A stretch of DNA of 64,000 nucleotides from Actinomycetota bacterium (lineage in GTDB: Bacteria > Actinomycetota > Actinomycetes > S36-B12 > CAIYMF01): the NCBI GenBank assembly GCA_009697815.1, contig WLRQ01000001.1:1-64000 (forward strand), in the 5' to 3' direction. Numbering within the stretch: position 1 is the stretch's first letter; every line of letters starts with the position of its first letter. Of the stretch, positions 47,266-55,649 are shown one piece after another. Position numbers and translations under genes: made by a program. The notes under the pieces were generated by a model. The model saw only the letters and a program-made list of their open reading frames with translations. It was not told the origin of the DNA and searched no databases.

Positions 47266-48141
47266 ATGGCAGGGACCCCGGAGAATGATCTCGTGCACGC
47301 CTCGCACGTTGCCGGGGTGGCCTCCGCGGCTGCGGCCGACGTTGCCCCGGACCGTCTGGTGGAACCCGACCTCACCGGAGCGGCCTTCTTCGATGTCGAC
47401 AACACCGTCATGCGGGGAGCGAGTATCTTCCACCTGGCCCGAGGCCTGGCCAGGCGCAAGTACTTCACCATGCGCGAGGTCAGCGATTTCGCCTGGAAGC
47501 AGACCAAGTTCGTCCTCAACGGGTCCGAGGACCTCGAGGACATGACCTCGGCCACCGAGGCGGGACTCGCCTTCGTCAAAGGCAGACGCGTCGATGATGT
47601 GGTCTCGCTCGGCGAGGAGATCTTCGACGAACTCATGGCACGCAAGCTCTGGCCAGGCACGCTCGCACTCGCCCAGGGTCACCTCGATCGCGGGCAGCGC
47701 GTCTGGCTCGTGACGGCCACGCCAGTCGAGCTCGCATCTCTCATCGCTCGCCGCCTCGGCCTCACGGGAGCCCTCGGCACGGTGAGCCAGATCGAGAACG
47801 GCACCTACACCGGGAAGCTGATCGGGGCTCCTTTGCACGGCAAGGCCAAAGCCGAGGCCGTCCGGGCGCTGGCCGAACGCGAGGGCCTCGACCTCGTCCG
47901 CTGCACGGCGTATTCGGACTCCGCGAACGATGTCCCGATGCTCTCGGCCGTGGGCCGTGCGGTTGCCGTCAATCCTGACTCAGCACTGCGTAAGCACTGC
48001 CGAGCCGTCGGCTGGGAGATCCACGACTACCGGCGGGCCCGACTGACGAACCGATACGCAATCCCCGCAGGACTCGCGGCGGCCGCTGGCATCGGTGTGG
48101 GCATCGGGGTCAGCATCGGCGCTTCCCGGCACAAGACCTGA
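47266..48141 (+). CDS. HAD-superfamily IB hydrolase (SerB1-like)
   Basis: A 291-residue phosphatase-like protein. Motif I is 'AAFFDVDNTVMRG' (DVDNT, near residues 44-48), motif II 'VTATPVEL', and motif III/IV 'AYSDSANDVPMLSAVG'. The C-terminus ends with a Gly/Ala-rich hydrophobic stretch ('IPAGLAAAAGIGVGIGVSIG') that could anchor it. Subfamily IB includes phosphoserine phosphatase and CicA-like proteins; the M. tuberculosis counterpart near hemA is annotated SerB1, but the substrate is not established here. Confidence 0.88.
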   Translation: MAGTPENDLVHASHVAGVASAAAADVAPDRLVEPDLTGAAFFDVDNTVMRGASIFHLARGLARRKYFTMREVSDFAWKQTKFVLNGSEDLEDMTSATEAGLAFVKGRRVDDVVSLGEEIFDELMARKLWPGTLALAQGHLDRGQRVWLVTATPVELASLIARRLGLTGALGTVSQIENGTYTGKLIGAPLHGKAKAEAVRALAEREGLDLVRCTAYSDSANDVPMLSAVGRAVAVNPDSALRKHCRAVGWEIHDYRRARLTNRYAIPAGLAAAAGIGVGIGVSIGASRHKT

Positions 48142-48153
48142 CGACTCTCGCTG

Positions 48154-48171
48154 TCGCCCCGAGCAGGGCGA
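48154..48171. terminator. Hairpin between the convergent HAD and lpdA-like genes
   Basis: TCGCCC-CGAGCA-GGGCGA forms a perfect 6-bp stem 13 bp after the HAD stop codon. There is no T-run, so if it ends transcription it is of the U-less type often proposed in high-GC genomes. Confidence 0.35.
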
Positions 48172-48219
48172 GGCCGGGTCGCACGTCGCGGTGAGGGCTA
48201 GCGCAATCGACTTAGGACC

Positions 48220-49623
48220 TCATGTGCGCGTGTGGAGTTGGCGCGCAGCCTCGGCGATCGATCCGCTGAGCGAGGGGTACACCGTGAACGAGCTCGCGAT
48301 CTGGTCGACGGTGAGCCGGTGCTCCACGGCGAGAGTGATCGGGAAGATCAGTTCGCTCGCCCGAGGCGCCACCACCACCCCACCGACGACTATGCCTGTG
48401 CCAGGGCGGCAGAAGAGCTTGACGAATCCGTCACTGAGGCCCTGCATCTTGGCGCGCGCGTTGGTGGCCAGGGGAAGTTTGATCATGGTCACGTCGATGA
48501 CACCGTCGTCGGCCTGCGCCTGACTGACCCCCACGGTCGCGATCTCCGGATCGGTGAAGACGTTGCTCGACACCGTGGCGAGATCCAGTGGGCTGACGGC
48601 ATCCCCGAGTGCGTGCCACATCGCGATGCGTCCCTGCATGGCGGCCACGGACGCGAGCATCAGGATGCCCGTGACATCACCTGCCGCGTAGACGCCACGG
48701 GCGGACGTGCGCGAGACCTTGTCGACCTCGACATAGCCGGTCCGAGTAAGCGTGACACCAGACTCGACCAACCCCAGCCCCTCAGTGTTGGGAATCGATC
48801 CGACAGCCATCAGGCAGTGCGACCCCTCGACGGTCGAGCCATCGGCGAGCGTGACGACGACCCCATCAGCGGCATTGCCGCGCGTGCGTCGCACCGACAC
48901 TGCACGCGAGCGGCCCAGGACCTGCATTCCTCGGCGGCCGAACACGTCCTCAAGAACCTGAGCGGCGTCAGCGTCCTCTCCCGGCAGGACTCGGTCGCGC
49001 GAGGACACCAGGACAACGTCAGAACCCAAGGCGTTGTAGGCCGAGGCGAACTCGGCACCGGTGACGCCCGACCCCACGACAATGAGACGTGAGGGGAGTT
49101 CATCGAGGTCGTATACCTGCTCCCAGGTGAGGATGCGCTCTCCATCGGGCTCCGCACCCTCGACGACCCGGGGGCGGGCGCCGGTCGAGACCAAGATCGC
49201 ATCGGCCAGGAGCGACTCGGTGATGCCGTCGAAGGTCTCGACGACCACGGTCGACGGGCCGTCAAGCCTGCCCAGACCACGGATCACGCGCACGCCTTCG
49301 TGCTCCAGACGTGCCGCAATGTCGAGGGACTGCGCGGACGCGAGCCTCTTGACCCGGTCGTTGACAACACCGAGATCCACCGACACGAGCCCTGGCGCGG
49401 GGCGGTCGCCCGCGATGCGCACTCCGAGTTCACCGCTGTCAGCCGCAAGAGTCATGATCTCGGCGGTCGCGATGAGGGTTTTGCTCGGGACGCAGTCGGT
49501 GAGCACCGCCGAGCCCCCGAGGCCATCGCGGTCGACGACGGTGACCTCTGCCCCGAGTTGAGCGGCGACCAAGGCCGATTCGTACCCACCAGGGCCGCCA
49601 CCCACGATCACCACACGAGTCAT
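48220..49623 (-). CDS. LpdA-type NAD(P)H:quinone reductase flavoprotein (lipoamide-dehydrogenase family)
   Basis: A 467-residue class I pyridine nucleotide-disulfide oxidoreductase: FAD motif 'VVIVGGGPGGYESALVAAQLG', NAD motif 'LIVVGSGVTGAEFASAYNALG', and 'YAAGDVTGILMLASVA'. The redox-active disulfide of true lipoamide dehydrogenases is incomplete: 'GGSAVLTDCVPSK' has one Cys where 'GGTCLNVGCIPSK' has two. The same loss is known in M. tuberculosis Rv3303c (LpdA), a quinone reductase. It may reduce menaquinone or other quinones. The ATG at 49623 is used because it opens onto the FAD motif. Confidence 0.85.
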   Translation of the reverse strand: MTRVVIVGGGPGGYESALVAAQLGAEVTVVDRDGLGGSAVLTDCVPSKTLIATAEIMTLAADSGELGVRIAGDRPAPGLVSVDLGVVNDRVKRLASAQSLDIAARLEHEGVRVIRGLGRLDGPSTVVVETFDGITESLLADAILVSTGARPRVVEGAEPDGERILTWEQVYDLDELPSRLIVVGSGVTGAEFASAYNALGSDVVLVSSRDRVLPGEDADAAQVLEDVFGRRGMQVLGRSRAVSVRRTRGNAADGVVVTLADGSTVEGSHCLMAVGSIPNTEGLGLVESGVTLTRTGYVEVDKVSRTSARGVYAAGDVTGILMLASVAAMQGRIAMWHALGDAVSPLDLATVSSNVFTDPEIATVGVSQAQADDGVIDVTMIKLPLATNARAKMQGLSDGFVKLFCRPGTGIVVGGVVVAPRASELIFPITLAVEHRLTVDQIASSFTVYPSLSGSIAEAARQLHTRT

Positions 49624-49682
49624 GGACGCATCATCCCGCATCGAAGTCTCCGCATTGGCTGACCAGGGAGCCTCGGGGTCGA

Positions 49683-49688
49683 TAACGT
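49683..49688 (+). promoter_or_regulatory. -10 box TAACGT for the nucleoside phosphorylase gene
   Basis: TAACGT ends 6 nt before the GTG at 49695, fitting a leaderless transcript of the phosphorylase-phosphohexomutase pair. Confidence 0.4.
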
Positions 49689-49694
49689 CATGGG

Positions 49695-50513
49695 GTGAGT
49701 GACGCCGTCGACCTGCTGCAATCCGATCCCGCCGCCGCCGCCGTGGCGGCCGCCGCTGAGCTCGCACGCATCACGGGTGTCGAGAACCATGACGTCGCGG
49801 TCGTCCTGGGATCAGGCTGGCTCCCCGCTGCTGACGTGGTGGGGACGACCGTCATCGACATCCCGGTCACCGACCTTCCCTACTTCGCGCCCCCTGTCGT
49901 CGAGGGCCACGCAGGACGGCTGCGAAGCACCCAGATTGGGGACACCCGCACCCTCGTCTTCCTCGGTCGCACACATCTCTACGAGGGACGGGGCGTCGAA
50001 GCAGTGGCGCACGCGGTTCGCACGGCAGCGGCCGCTGGCTGTCGGGTGGTCGTGCTCACGAACGGCTGCGGCGGCCTGAATCCGTCGTGGTCCCCTGGAA
50101 CGCCGGTACTGATCAGCGACCACATCAACTTCACGAACGCGTCACCTCTACGAGGCGGGGCATTCCTCGACCTCACCGATCTCTACTCCACCCGGCTCCG
50201 GGAACTGTGCCGACAGGTCCAGCCCGGCATGCCCGAAGGCGTCTACGCACAGTTCCGCGGCCCGCAGTACGAGACGCCTGCGGAGATCCGGATGGCGCGA
50301 GTTCTCGGAGTCGATCTCGTAGGGATGTCCACGACGCTCGAGGCCATCGCGGCACGCGAGGCCGGAATGGAGGTGCTCGGAATTTCCCTCGTCACCAACT
50401 TCGCCGCGGGCATGACCGGGGCGCCCCTCGATCACCAGGACGTCCTTGACACCGGACACGCCGCCGCTCACCACATGGGAGTCCTTCTCCGAGAGGTGAT
50501 TTCGAACCTATGA
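49695..50513 (+). CDS. Purine-nucleoside phosphorylase (trimeric type)
   Basis: A 272-residue enzyme splitting purine nucleosides with phosphate. It has 'VAVVLGSGW' (phosphate loop), 'FLGRTHLYEG', 'LTNGCGGLNPSW', 'QFRGPQYETPAEIRMAR' with the purine/ribose residues, and 'VGMSTTLEAIAAREAGMEVLGISLVTN' with the substrate Met-Ser-Thr. GTG start. It overlaps the next gene by 4 bp; ribose-1-phosphate from it could be handled by that mutase. Confidence 0.93.
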   Translation: MSDAVDLLQSDPAAAAVAAAAELARITGVENHDVAVVLGSGWLPAADVVGTTVIDIPVTDLPYFAPPVVEGHAGRLRSTQIGDTRTLVFLGRTHLYEGRGVEAVAHAVRTAAAAGCRVVVLTNGCGGLNPSWSPGTPVLISDHINFTNASPLRGGAFLDLTDLYSTRLRELCRQVQPGMPEGVYAQFRGPQYETPAEIRMARVLGVDLVGMSTTLEAIAAREAGMEVLGISLVTNFAAGMTGAPLDHQDVLDTGHAAAHHMGVLLREVISNL

Positions 50514-52243
50514 CTACACAGTCGACACCCGAGGTGCACGTGAGGGATTCGCTGTCCGTCGTGCCCGACGAGGATGCCAGCGCCACTGATCTCACACTCG
50601 TCGACCGAGCGCGCCACTGGCGCGACGATGACCCCGACCCCGACACACGTCTGGCTCTCACCAGGCTCCTCGACGCCGCAGGCAGCGGCGACGAGGGCGC
50701 TGCGGCCGAGTTGCACGACGCGTTCAGCGGCCCGCTCGAGTTCGGTACCGCGGGCCTGCGGGGCGCCATGGGGCCTGGGCCGAACCGGATGAACCGCGCC
50801 GTCGTGGCGCGTGCCGCAGCGGGCCTGGCGGCATATCTCACCGCGCGTGGCGGTGGTTCGGTCGTGATCGGCTATGACGCACGCCACAAGTCGGATGGCT
50901 TCGCCCAGGTCACCGCCGAGGTGCTCGAAGGCGCCGGCATACGCGCACTCGTCCTACCACTTCCGATGCCGACACCTGTTCTGGCGTATGCGATCCGACA
51001 CCTCGGGTGCGTCGCTGGAGTCATGGTGACGGCGAGTCACAACCCCGCGCAGGACAACGGCTACAAGGTCTACCTCGGCGACGGAACCCAGATCGTGCCA
51101 CCGGTCGACATCGAGATCAGTGCGCTGATCGCCGACGTAGGGGATGTGCGAGACATCCCTCGCCGTGACACCGCCACGACCCTCGGCAGCGAGGTTCTGA
51201 CCTCCTACCTGGCCAGGATCGGCACGCTCGTCCCGCCCGATGCACCTCGCGCCGTCGACGTCGCCTACACACCTATGCACGGCGTCGGGGGCAACGTCGT
51301 GCTCGCCTCACTGGCGATCACAGGGTTCCCGTCACCCCGAGTCGTCACCTCGCAATTCGCACCCAACCCGGATTTCCCCACAGTCGCGTTCCCGAATCCT
51401 GAGGAGCCAGGCGCGATGGACCTCGCCCTCGAGGAGGGCCTTGAGAGCGATGCCGATATCGTCATCGCAAACGACCCCGATGCGGATCGCTGCGCTGCGG
51501 CGGTGCCCACTCGCGATCGCGGAGCGTCCGGTGGACCGACCATCCGCATGCTCCGCGGCGACGAAGTTGGCGCGCTCCTGGGCTGGTGGCTCCACGAGCG
51601 CGGAGCGACAGGCGCCTACGCGAATTCGATCGTGTCGTCTTCACTCCTGTCGAAAATGGCTGCCACTTATGGGCTTTCGCACCATGAGACCCTGACGGGC
51701 TTCAAGTGGATCGGTCGCATCCCAAACCTGGCCTTCGGGTACGAGGAGGCTTTGGGCTACTGCGTCGACCCCACACACATCCCTGACAAGGACGGCATCA
51801 GCGCAGCGATCCGCCTAGTCGAGTTGGTGGCCTGGCTCAAGGCCCGGGGGCGCACCGTCCACGACGTACTCGACGATCTCGCTGTCGAGTTCGGGCTTCA
51901 TGCGACCGACCAACTCTCGGTGAGGGTTTCCGACCTTTCGCTCATCACCGCGGCCATGGCGCGACTTCGCGCCCTCCCTCCCGCAGAGGTCGCGGGGTTG
52001 GCGGTCGAACAGTTTGAGGATCTCGAGAGCGGCGTCGCAGGCCTTCCTCCCACAGATGGTGTGCGGCTCCGGCTCGCGGAGAGCACCCGGGTGATCGTCC
52101 GGCCCAGTGGCACCGAGGCCAAGCTCAAGTGCTATCTCGAGGTGGTGGTGCCGGTCACGAGCGACGTCGAGGCGTCACGGCTCGTCGCCGCACATCGGCT
52201 CTCGGCGCTCAAGGCCGGCATGGCAACCGTGCTGGGCCTCTAG
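50510..52243 (+). CDS. Phosphohexomutase / phosphopentomutase (PmmB type)
   Basis: A 577-residue alpha-D-phosphohexomutase. It has 'FGTAGLRGAMGPGPNRMN' at the N-terminus, the catalytic serine in 'VMVTASHNPAQDNGYK' (near residues 174-189), the metal loop 'IANDPDADRC', and the phosphate-binding 'VRPSGTEAKLKCYLEV' near the end. PmmB-like proteins of this length act on hexose or pentose 1-phosphates; linked to a nucleoside phosphorylase, a phosphopentomutase role is plausible. Confidence 0.9.
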   Translation: MTTQSTPEVHVRDSLSVVPDEDASATDLTLVDRARHWRDDDPDPDTRLALTRLLDAAGSGDEGAAAELHDAFSGPLEFGTAGLRGAMGPGPNRMNRAVVARAAAGLAAYLTARGGGSVVIGYDARHKSDGFAQVTAEVLEGAGIRALVLPLPMPTPVLAYAIRHLGCVAGVMVTASHNPAQDNGYKVYLGDGTQIVPPVDIEISALIADVGDVRDIPRRDTATTLGSEVLTSYLARIGTLVPPDAPRAVDVAYTPMHGVGGNVVLASLAITGFPSPRVVTSQFAPNPDFPTVAFPNPEEPGAMDLALEEGLESDADIVIANDPDADRCAAAVPTRDRGASGGPTIRMLRGDEVGALLGWWLHERGATGAYANSIVSSSLLSKMAATYGLSHHETLTGFKWIGRIPNLAFGYEEALGYCVDPTHIPDKDGISAAIRLVELVAWLKARGRTVHDVLDDLAVEFGLHATDQLSVRVSDLSLITAAMARLRALPPAEVAGLAVEQFEDLESGVAGLPPTDGVRLRLAESTRVIVRPSGTEAKLKCYLEVVVPVTSDVEASRLVAAHRLSALKAGMATVLGL

Positions 52244-52262
52244 ATCTCGCCTGCCGGATAGG

Positions 52263-52268
52263 TACCCT
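52263..52268 (+). promoter_or_regulatory. -10 box TACCCT for the YCII gene
   Basis: TACCCT in the 52-bp gap after the mutase gene gives a leader of about 20 nt that includes an AGAGAGGAAG ribosome binding site. Confidence 0.35.
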
Positions 52269-52295
52269 GGAGCCCCCGCAAGAGAGGAAGAAGCG

Positions 52296-52646
52296 ATGGC
52301 CCAGTTCCTGCTGTCCGTCCACGCCGTAGCAGGAAACCCGCCTCCCTCCATGGCGGTGATAGAGCAGATGTACGCGGACGTCGGCTCTTTCAACACCGAC
52401 TTGATGGCGGCGGGCTCCTTCGTATTCGGCGGCGGTCTGCAGCCGGCGAATGAATCCACGGTGGTCGACGCAACAGGCGACCAGCCGACCGTGAGGGACG
52501 GCGTGCGCACGACCGGACCGGAGACTCTCGGAGGCTTCTGGGTGATTGACGTAGCCGATCCGGACACAGCGCAGCAGTGGGCCATCCGGGCATCCCGCGC
52601 TTGCGCAGGGCCCATCGAAGTTCGTCCGTTCCAGCCCGAGGCCTGA
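52296..52646 (+). CDS. YCII-related domain protein
   Basis: A 116-residue small protein with the DGPF/YCII dimeric alpha-beta barrel look: 'MAQFLLSVHAV' start, 'MAAGSFVFGGGLQPANESTVV' middle, and 'TLGGFWVIDVADPDTAQQWAIRA' in the second half, ending 'IEVRPFQPEA'. Family members are often linked to ECF sigma factors, but none is nearby. ATG with a good AGAGAGGAAG ribosome binding site. Function unknown. Confidence 0.85.
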   Translation: MAQFLLSVHAVAGNPPPSMAVIEQMYADVGSFNTDLMAAGSFVFGGGLQPANESTVVDATGDQPTVRDGVRTTGPETLGGFWVIDVADPDTAQQWAIRASRACAGPIEVRPFQPEA

Positions 52647-52687
52647 GCGGCGCTCGTTCGTCACGGAGGGGGGCTTTTGTCCCAGCT

Positions 52688-53857
52688 TCAGGAGAAGCCG
52701 GTCACAAGTTCGGCCGCAAGTGCCGCGTATCCGGGCTTCACCACCTGATCGATGAGGGCGAGCCTCTCGTCGAACGGAAGGAACGAGCTCTTGAGCGCGT
52801 TGATCGTCACCCACTCGACCTGGGCAAGGCCCCACCCGAAGGCCTCCGCGAGCAGCATCATCTCGCGCGTCATGGACGTCCCGGACATGAGCCGGTTGTC
52901 GGTATTGACCGTGACGCGGAACCGCAAACGCGAGAGCAGCCCGATCGGATGGTCGGCGATCGACTTCGCCGCACCCGTCTGAACATTGGACGACGGGCAC
53001 AGCTCCAACGGGATACGAAGATCGCGCACATAGCGAGCGAGCCGCCCGAGGTGAGCGACGCCGCGGTCATCAACCGCGATGTCGTCGACGATGCGCACGC
53101 CGTGACCGAGACGCTCGCAGCCACAAAAGGCCACTGCCTCCCGGATGCTCGGCAGGCCGAATGCCTCACCTGCGTGGATGGTGATGTGGCACGACTCGCC
53201 GCGCAGGTACTCGAACGCGTCGAGGTGCCGTGAGGGCGGATATCCCTCCTCCGCTCCGGCGATGTCGAAGCCGACGACGCCCTCATCGCGATAGCGCACT
53301 GTCAGCTCGGCAATCTCGCGTGATCGCGCCGCGGTGCGCATGGCGGTCAGCAGGGCACGCACCCGGATCGGGTGGCCCGCGTCGGATGCGCGTGCCTCGC
53401 CGATCCTGAATCCTTCAAGCACCGCCTCAACCACCTCGGTGAGTGCGAGCCCGCGCTCCGCGTGAAGTTCGGGGGCGAAACGCACCTCGGCGTAGACGAC
53501 GCCGTCCGCCGCAAGATCTTCAGCACATTCGGCCGCGACACGCACGAGGGCATCGCGGGTCTGCATGACCGCCACCGTGTGGGCGAACGTCTCGAGGTAG
53601 CGCACGAGCGATCCGGAGCCTGCGGAATCCACGAACCAGCTTGCGAGGTCGGCGGCGTCACTCGCGGGGAGCTTGCCGTAGCCGATCTCGCGCGCCAAGT
53701 CCAGGATCGTGGCTGGGCGAAGCCCGCCGTCAAGGTGGTCATGGAGTAGGGCCTTAGGGGCACGTCGAACAACACCTTCGAGCAGACCGGGTGCATACAC
53801 CGCGCCGGACTCGCGACGCGGTGAAGTAGGACCTGCCGATGCTGGCTCCACTCTCAC
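52688..53857 (-). CDS. add: Adenosine deaminase
   Basis: A 389-residue metal-dependent deaminase. It has the metal histidines in '[12 protein letters not shown]' (HxH near residues 39-41), '[14 protein letters not shown]', '[11 protein letters not shown]', '[13 protein letters not shown]' and '[13 protein letters not shown]' with the active-site Asp. It turns adenosine to inosine, linking with the phosphorylase gene in purine salvage. The GTG at 53857 is chosen because TAGCGT lies 6 nt upstream. Confidence 0.93.
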   Translation of the reverse strand: MRVEPASAGPTSPRRESGAVYAPGLLEGVVRRAPKALLHDHLDGGLRPATILDLAREIGYGKLPASDAADLASWFVDSAGSGSLVRYLETFAHTVAVMQTRDALVRVAAECAEDLAADGVVYAEVRFAPELHAERGLALTEVVEAVLEGFRIGEARASDAGHPIRVRALLTAMRTAARSREIAELTVRYRDEGVVGFDIAGAEEGYPPSRHLDAFEYLRGESCHITIHAGEAFGLPSIREAVAFCGCERLGHGVRIVDDIAVDDRGVAHLGRLARYVRDLRIPLELCPSSNVQTGAAKSIADHPIGLLSRLRFRVTVNTDNRLMSGTSMTREMMLLAEAFGWGLAQVEWVTINALKSSFLPFDERLALIDQVVKPGYAALAAELVTGFS

Positions 53858-53863
53858 GCCCTC

Positions 53864-53869
53864 ACGCTA
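53864..53869 (-). promoter_or_regulatory. -10 box TAGCGT for add (leaderless)
   Basis: Minus-strand TAGCGT ends 6 nt before the add GTG. Confidence 0.5.
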
Positions 53870-53930
53870 GCCGGAGCCCGACCTCGAGGCGCGGCAAACG
53901 ATCACACGCTGATCGCGAATGGCCTGCGCC

Positions 53931-55511
53931 CTAGAAGGCGTCGGTCGGACGGTAGAGACCCCAGACCTCGCGAAGGGCGTCGGAGACTTCACCCACAGTG
54001 GCGCGGGCGCGCAAGGCATCACGCATCGGGTAGAGCACGTTGTCGGTGCCGCGCGCGGCCGTACGGATCGCGTCAAGAGCCGCGTCAACAACGGATTGGT
54101 CTCGAGCGGCACGCAATTGAGCGATGCCCTCGTGCTGCTGCGCCTCGATCGTGGGATCGACGCGAAGCGGCTCGTAGTAGTCCTCTTCGTCGACAGTGAA
54201 GCGGTTGACTCCCACCACGACGCGCTCGGCAGAGTCGATCTGCTGCTGCACCTCGTAGGCGGACTGCTCGATCTGGCCCTTCTGGAAGCCGCGTTCGATC
54301 GCGGCGACCGCTCCGCCCATCTCTTCGATCTGACGCATCAGATCCAATGCAGCGAGCTCGACCTCGTCGGTGAGCGCCTCGACCACGTACGACCCCGCGA
54401 ACGGGTCCACCGTCGCGGTGACGTCCGTCTCGTAGGCGAGGACCTGCTGGGTGCGCAGGGCGAGCCGCGCGGCCTTCTCCGACGGCAGGGCAATGGCCTC
54501 ATCGAATGAGTTGGTGTGCAAGGACTGCGTGCCGCCGAGCACCGCGGCAAGGCCCTGGATCGCGACGCGCACGAGGTTGACCTCGGGCTGCTGCGCGGTG
54601 AGCTGGACACCCGCCGTCTGGGTGTGGAACCGCAGCATCAGGCTCTTGGGGTCGGTTGCGCCGAAGGTCTCTTTCATGACGTGCGCCCAGATCCGGCGCG
54701 CGGCGCGGAACTTGGCGACCTCTTCCAAAAGGGTGGTGCGCGAGACGAAGAAGAACGCGAGACGCGGAGCGAACTCGTCGACATCCATGCCAGAAGCCAC
54801 AGCCGCACGGACGTATTCGATCCCGTCGGCAAGTGTGAATGCGATTTCCTGCGCGGGCGTGGCCCCGGCTTCGGCCATGTGGTAGCCCGAGATGGAGATC
54901 GTGTTCCATCGCGGGATCTCGGCGCGGCAGTAGCTGAAGATGTCAGTGATCAACCGGAGCGACTGCGCGGGCGGGTAGATGTAGGTGCCGCGGGCGATGT
55001 ACTCCTTGAGCACATCGTTCTGGATCGTGCCGGTGAGGGCCGACGCCGGAACTCCCTGCTCCTCTGCGACGAGCTGGTAGAGAAGCAGGAGCACGGCGGC
55101 CGGCGCATTAATCGTCATCGACGTCGACACTGTGTCGAGCGGGATTCCACCGAAGAGGACCCGCATATCGTCGATGGAGTCGATCGCGACTCCGACTTTG
55201 CCGACCTCACCGTGGGCGAGCGGGTGGTCGGAGTCGTATCCCATCTGCGTGGGCAGGTCGAAGGCCACGGAGAGCCCGGTCGTGCCAGCGGCAATCAGTT
55301 GGTGGTAGCGGGCGTTGGACTCCGCGGCGGTCCCGAAGCCTGCGTATTGACGCATCGTCCAGGGCTTGCCCGTGTACATCGAGGCATAGACACCGCGAGT
55401 GAAGGGGTAGGAACCGGGCTCACCGAGTCGTTCGGCCGGATCCCAGCCTTCCAGGGTTTCGGGGCCGTACACCTGCTGGAACGGAAGCCCCGACTCGGTC
55501 TGGCGTGCCAT
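53931..55511 (-). CDS. Methylmalonyl-CoA mutase family large subunit (acyl-CoA mutase)
   Basis: A 526-residue catalytic subunit with the TIM-barrel region only; the B12-binding domain of about 130 residues is absent. '[18 protein letters not shown]' near residue 47 keeps the Tyr of methylmalonyl-CoA mutase, but carries Lys where that enzyme has Arg. '[19 protein letters not shown]' and '[15 protein letters not shown]' follow. Proteins of this size pair with a small B12 subunit, as in isobutyryl- or 2-hydroxyisobutyryl-CoA mutase; none is adjacent. The substrate is therefore uncertain. The ATG at 55511 has GGAAGGATC upstream. Confidence 0.88.
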   Translation of the reverse strand: MARQTESGLPFQQVYGPETLEGWDPAERLGEPGSYPFTRGVYASMYTGKPWTMRQYAGFGTAAESNARYHQLIAAGTTGLSVAFDLPTQMGYDSDHPLAHGEVGKVGVAIDSIDDMRVLFGGIPLDTVSTSMTINAPAAVLLLLYQLVAEEQGVPASALTGTIQNDVLKEYIARGTYIYPPAQSLRLITDIFSYCRAEIPRWNTISISGYHMAEAGATPAQEIAFTLADGIEYVRAAVASGMDVDEFAPRLAFFFVSRTTLLEEVAKFRAARRIWAHVMKETFGATDPKSLMLRFHTQTAGVQLTAQQPEVNLVRVAIQGLAAVLGGTQSLHTNSFDEAIALPSEKAARLALRTQQVLAYETDVTATVDPFAGSYVVEALTDEVELAALDLMRQIEEMGGAVAAIERGFQKGQIEQSAYEVQQQIDSAERVVVGVNRFTVDEEDYYEPLRVDPTIEAQQHEGIAQLRAARDQSVVDAALDAIRTAARGTDNVLYPMRDALRARATVGEVSDALREVWGLYRPTDAF

Positions 55512-55543
55512 CACAGATCCTTCCGTTCGCCGTCTGGGGTTCC

Positions 55544-55549
55544 ACGCTA
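55544..55549 (-). promoter_or_regulatory. -10 box TAGCGT for the acyl-CoA mutase gene
   Basis: Minus-strand TAGCGT embedded in CCAC-TAGC-GTGG, a small palindrome. It would give a leader of about 27 nt including the ribosome binding site. Confidence 0.4.
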
Positions 55550-55637
55550 GTGGTCGCGCCGCCTCTCTCACGTGTCGGGGCATCGCTCGAAGATGTGGGT
55601 GAAGATCCGCCATGTAGTCGCCAGGCAGGTCGTCGGC

Positions 55638-55643
55638 TACCCT
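55638..55643 (+). promoter_or_regulatory. -10 box TACCCT for the carboxypeptidase gene (leaderless)
   Basis: TACCCT ends 6 nt before the GTG at 55650 and supports that start over earlier in-frame codons. Confidence 0.45.
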
Positions 55644-55649
55644 CAGCGC

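Noticed and set aside
52647-52687. G-run followed by TTTT between the YCII and add genes as a terminator
   Set aside because: Only a three-base pairing can be drawn, so there is no convincing hairpin.
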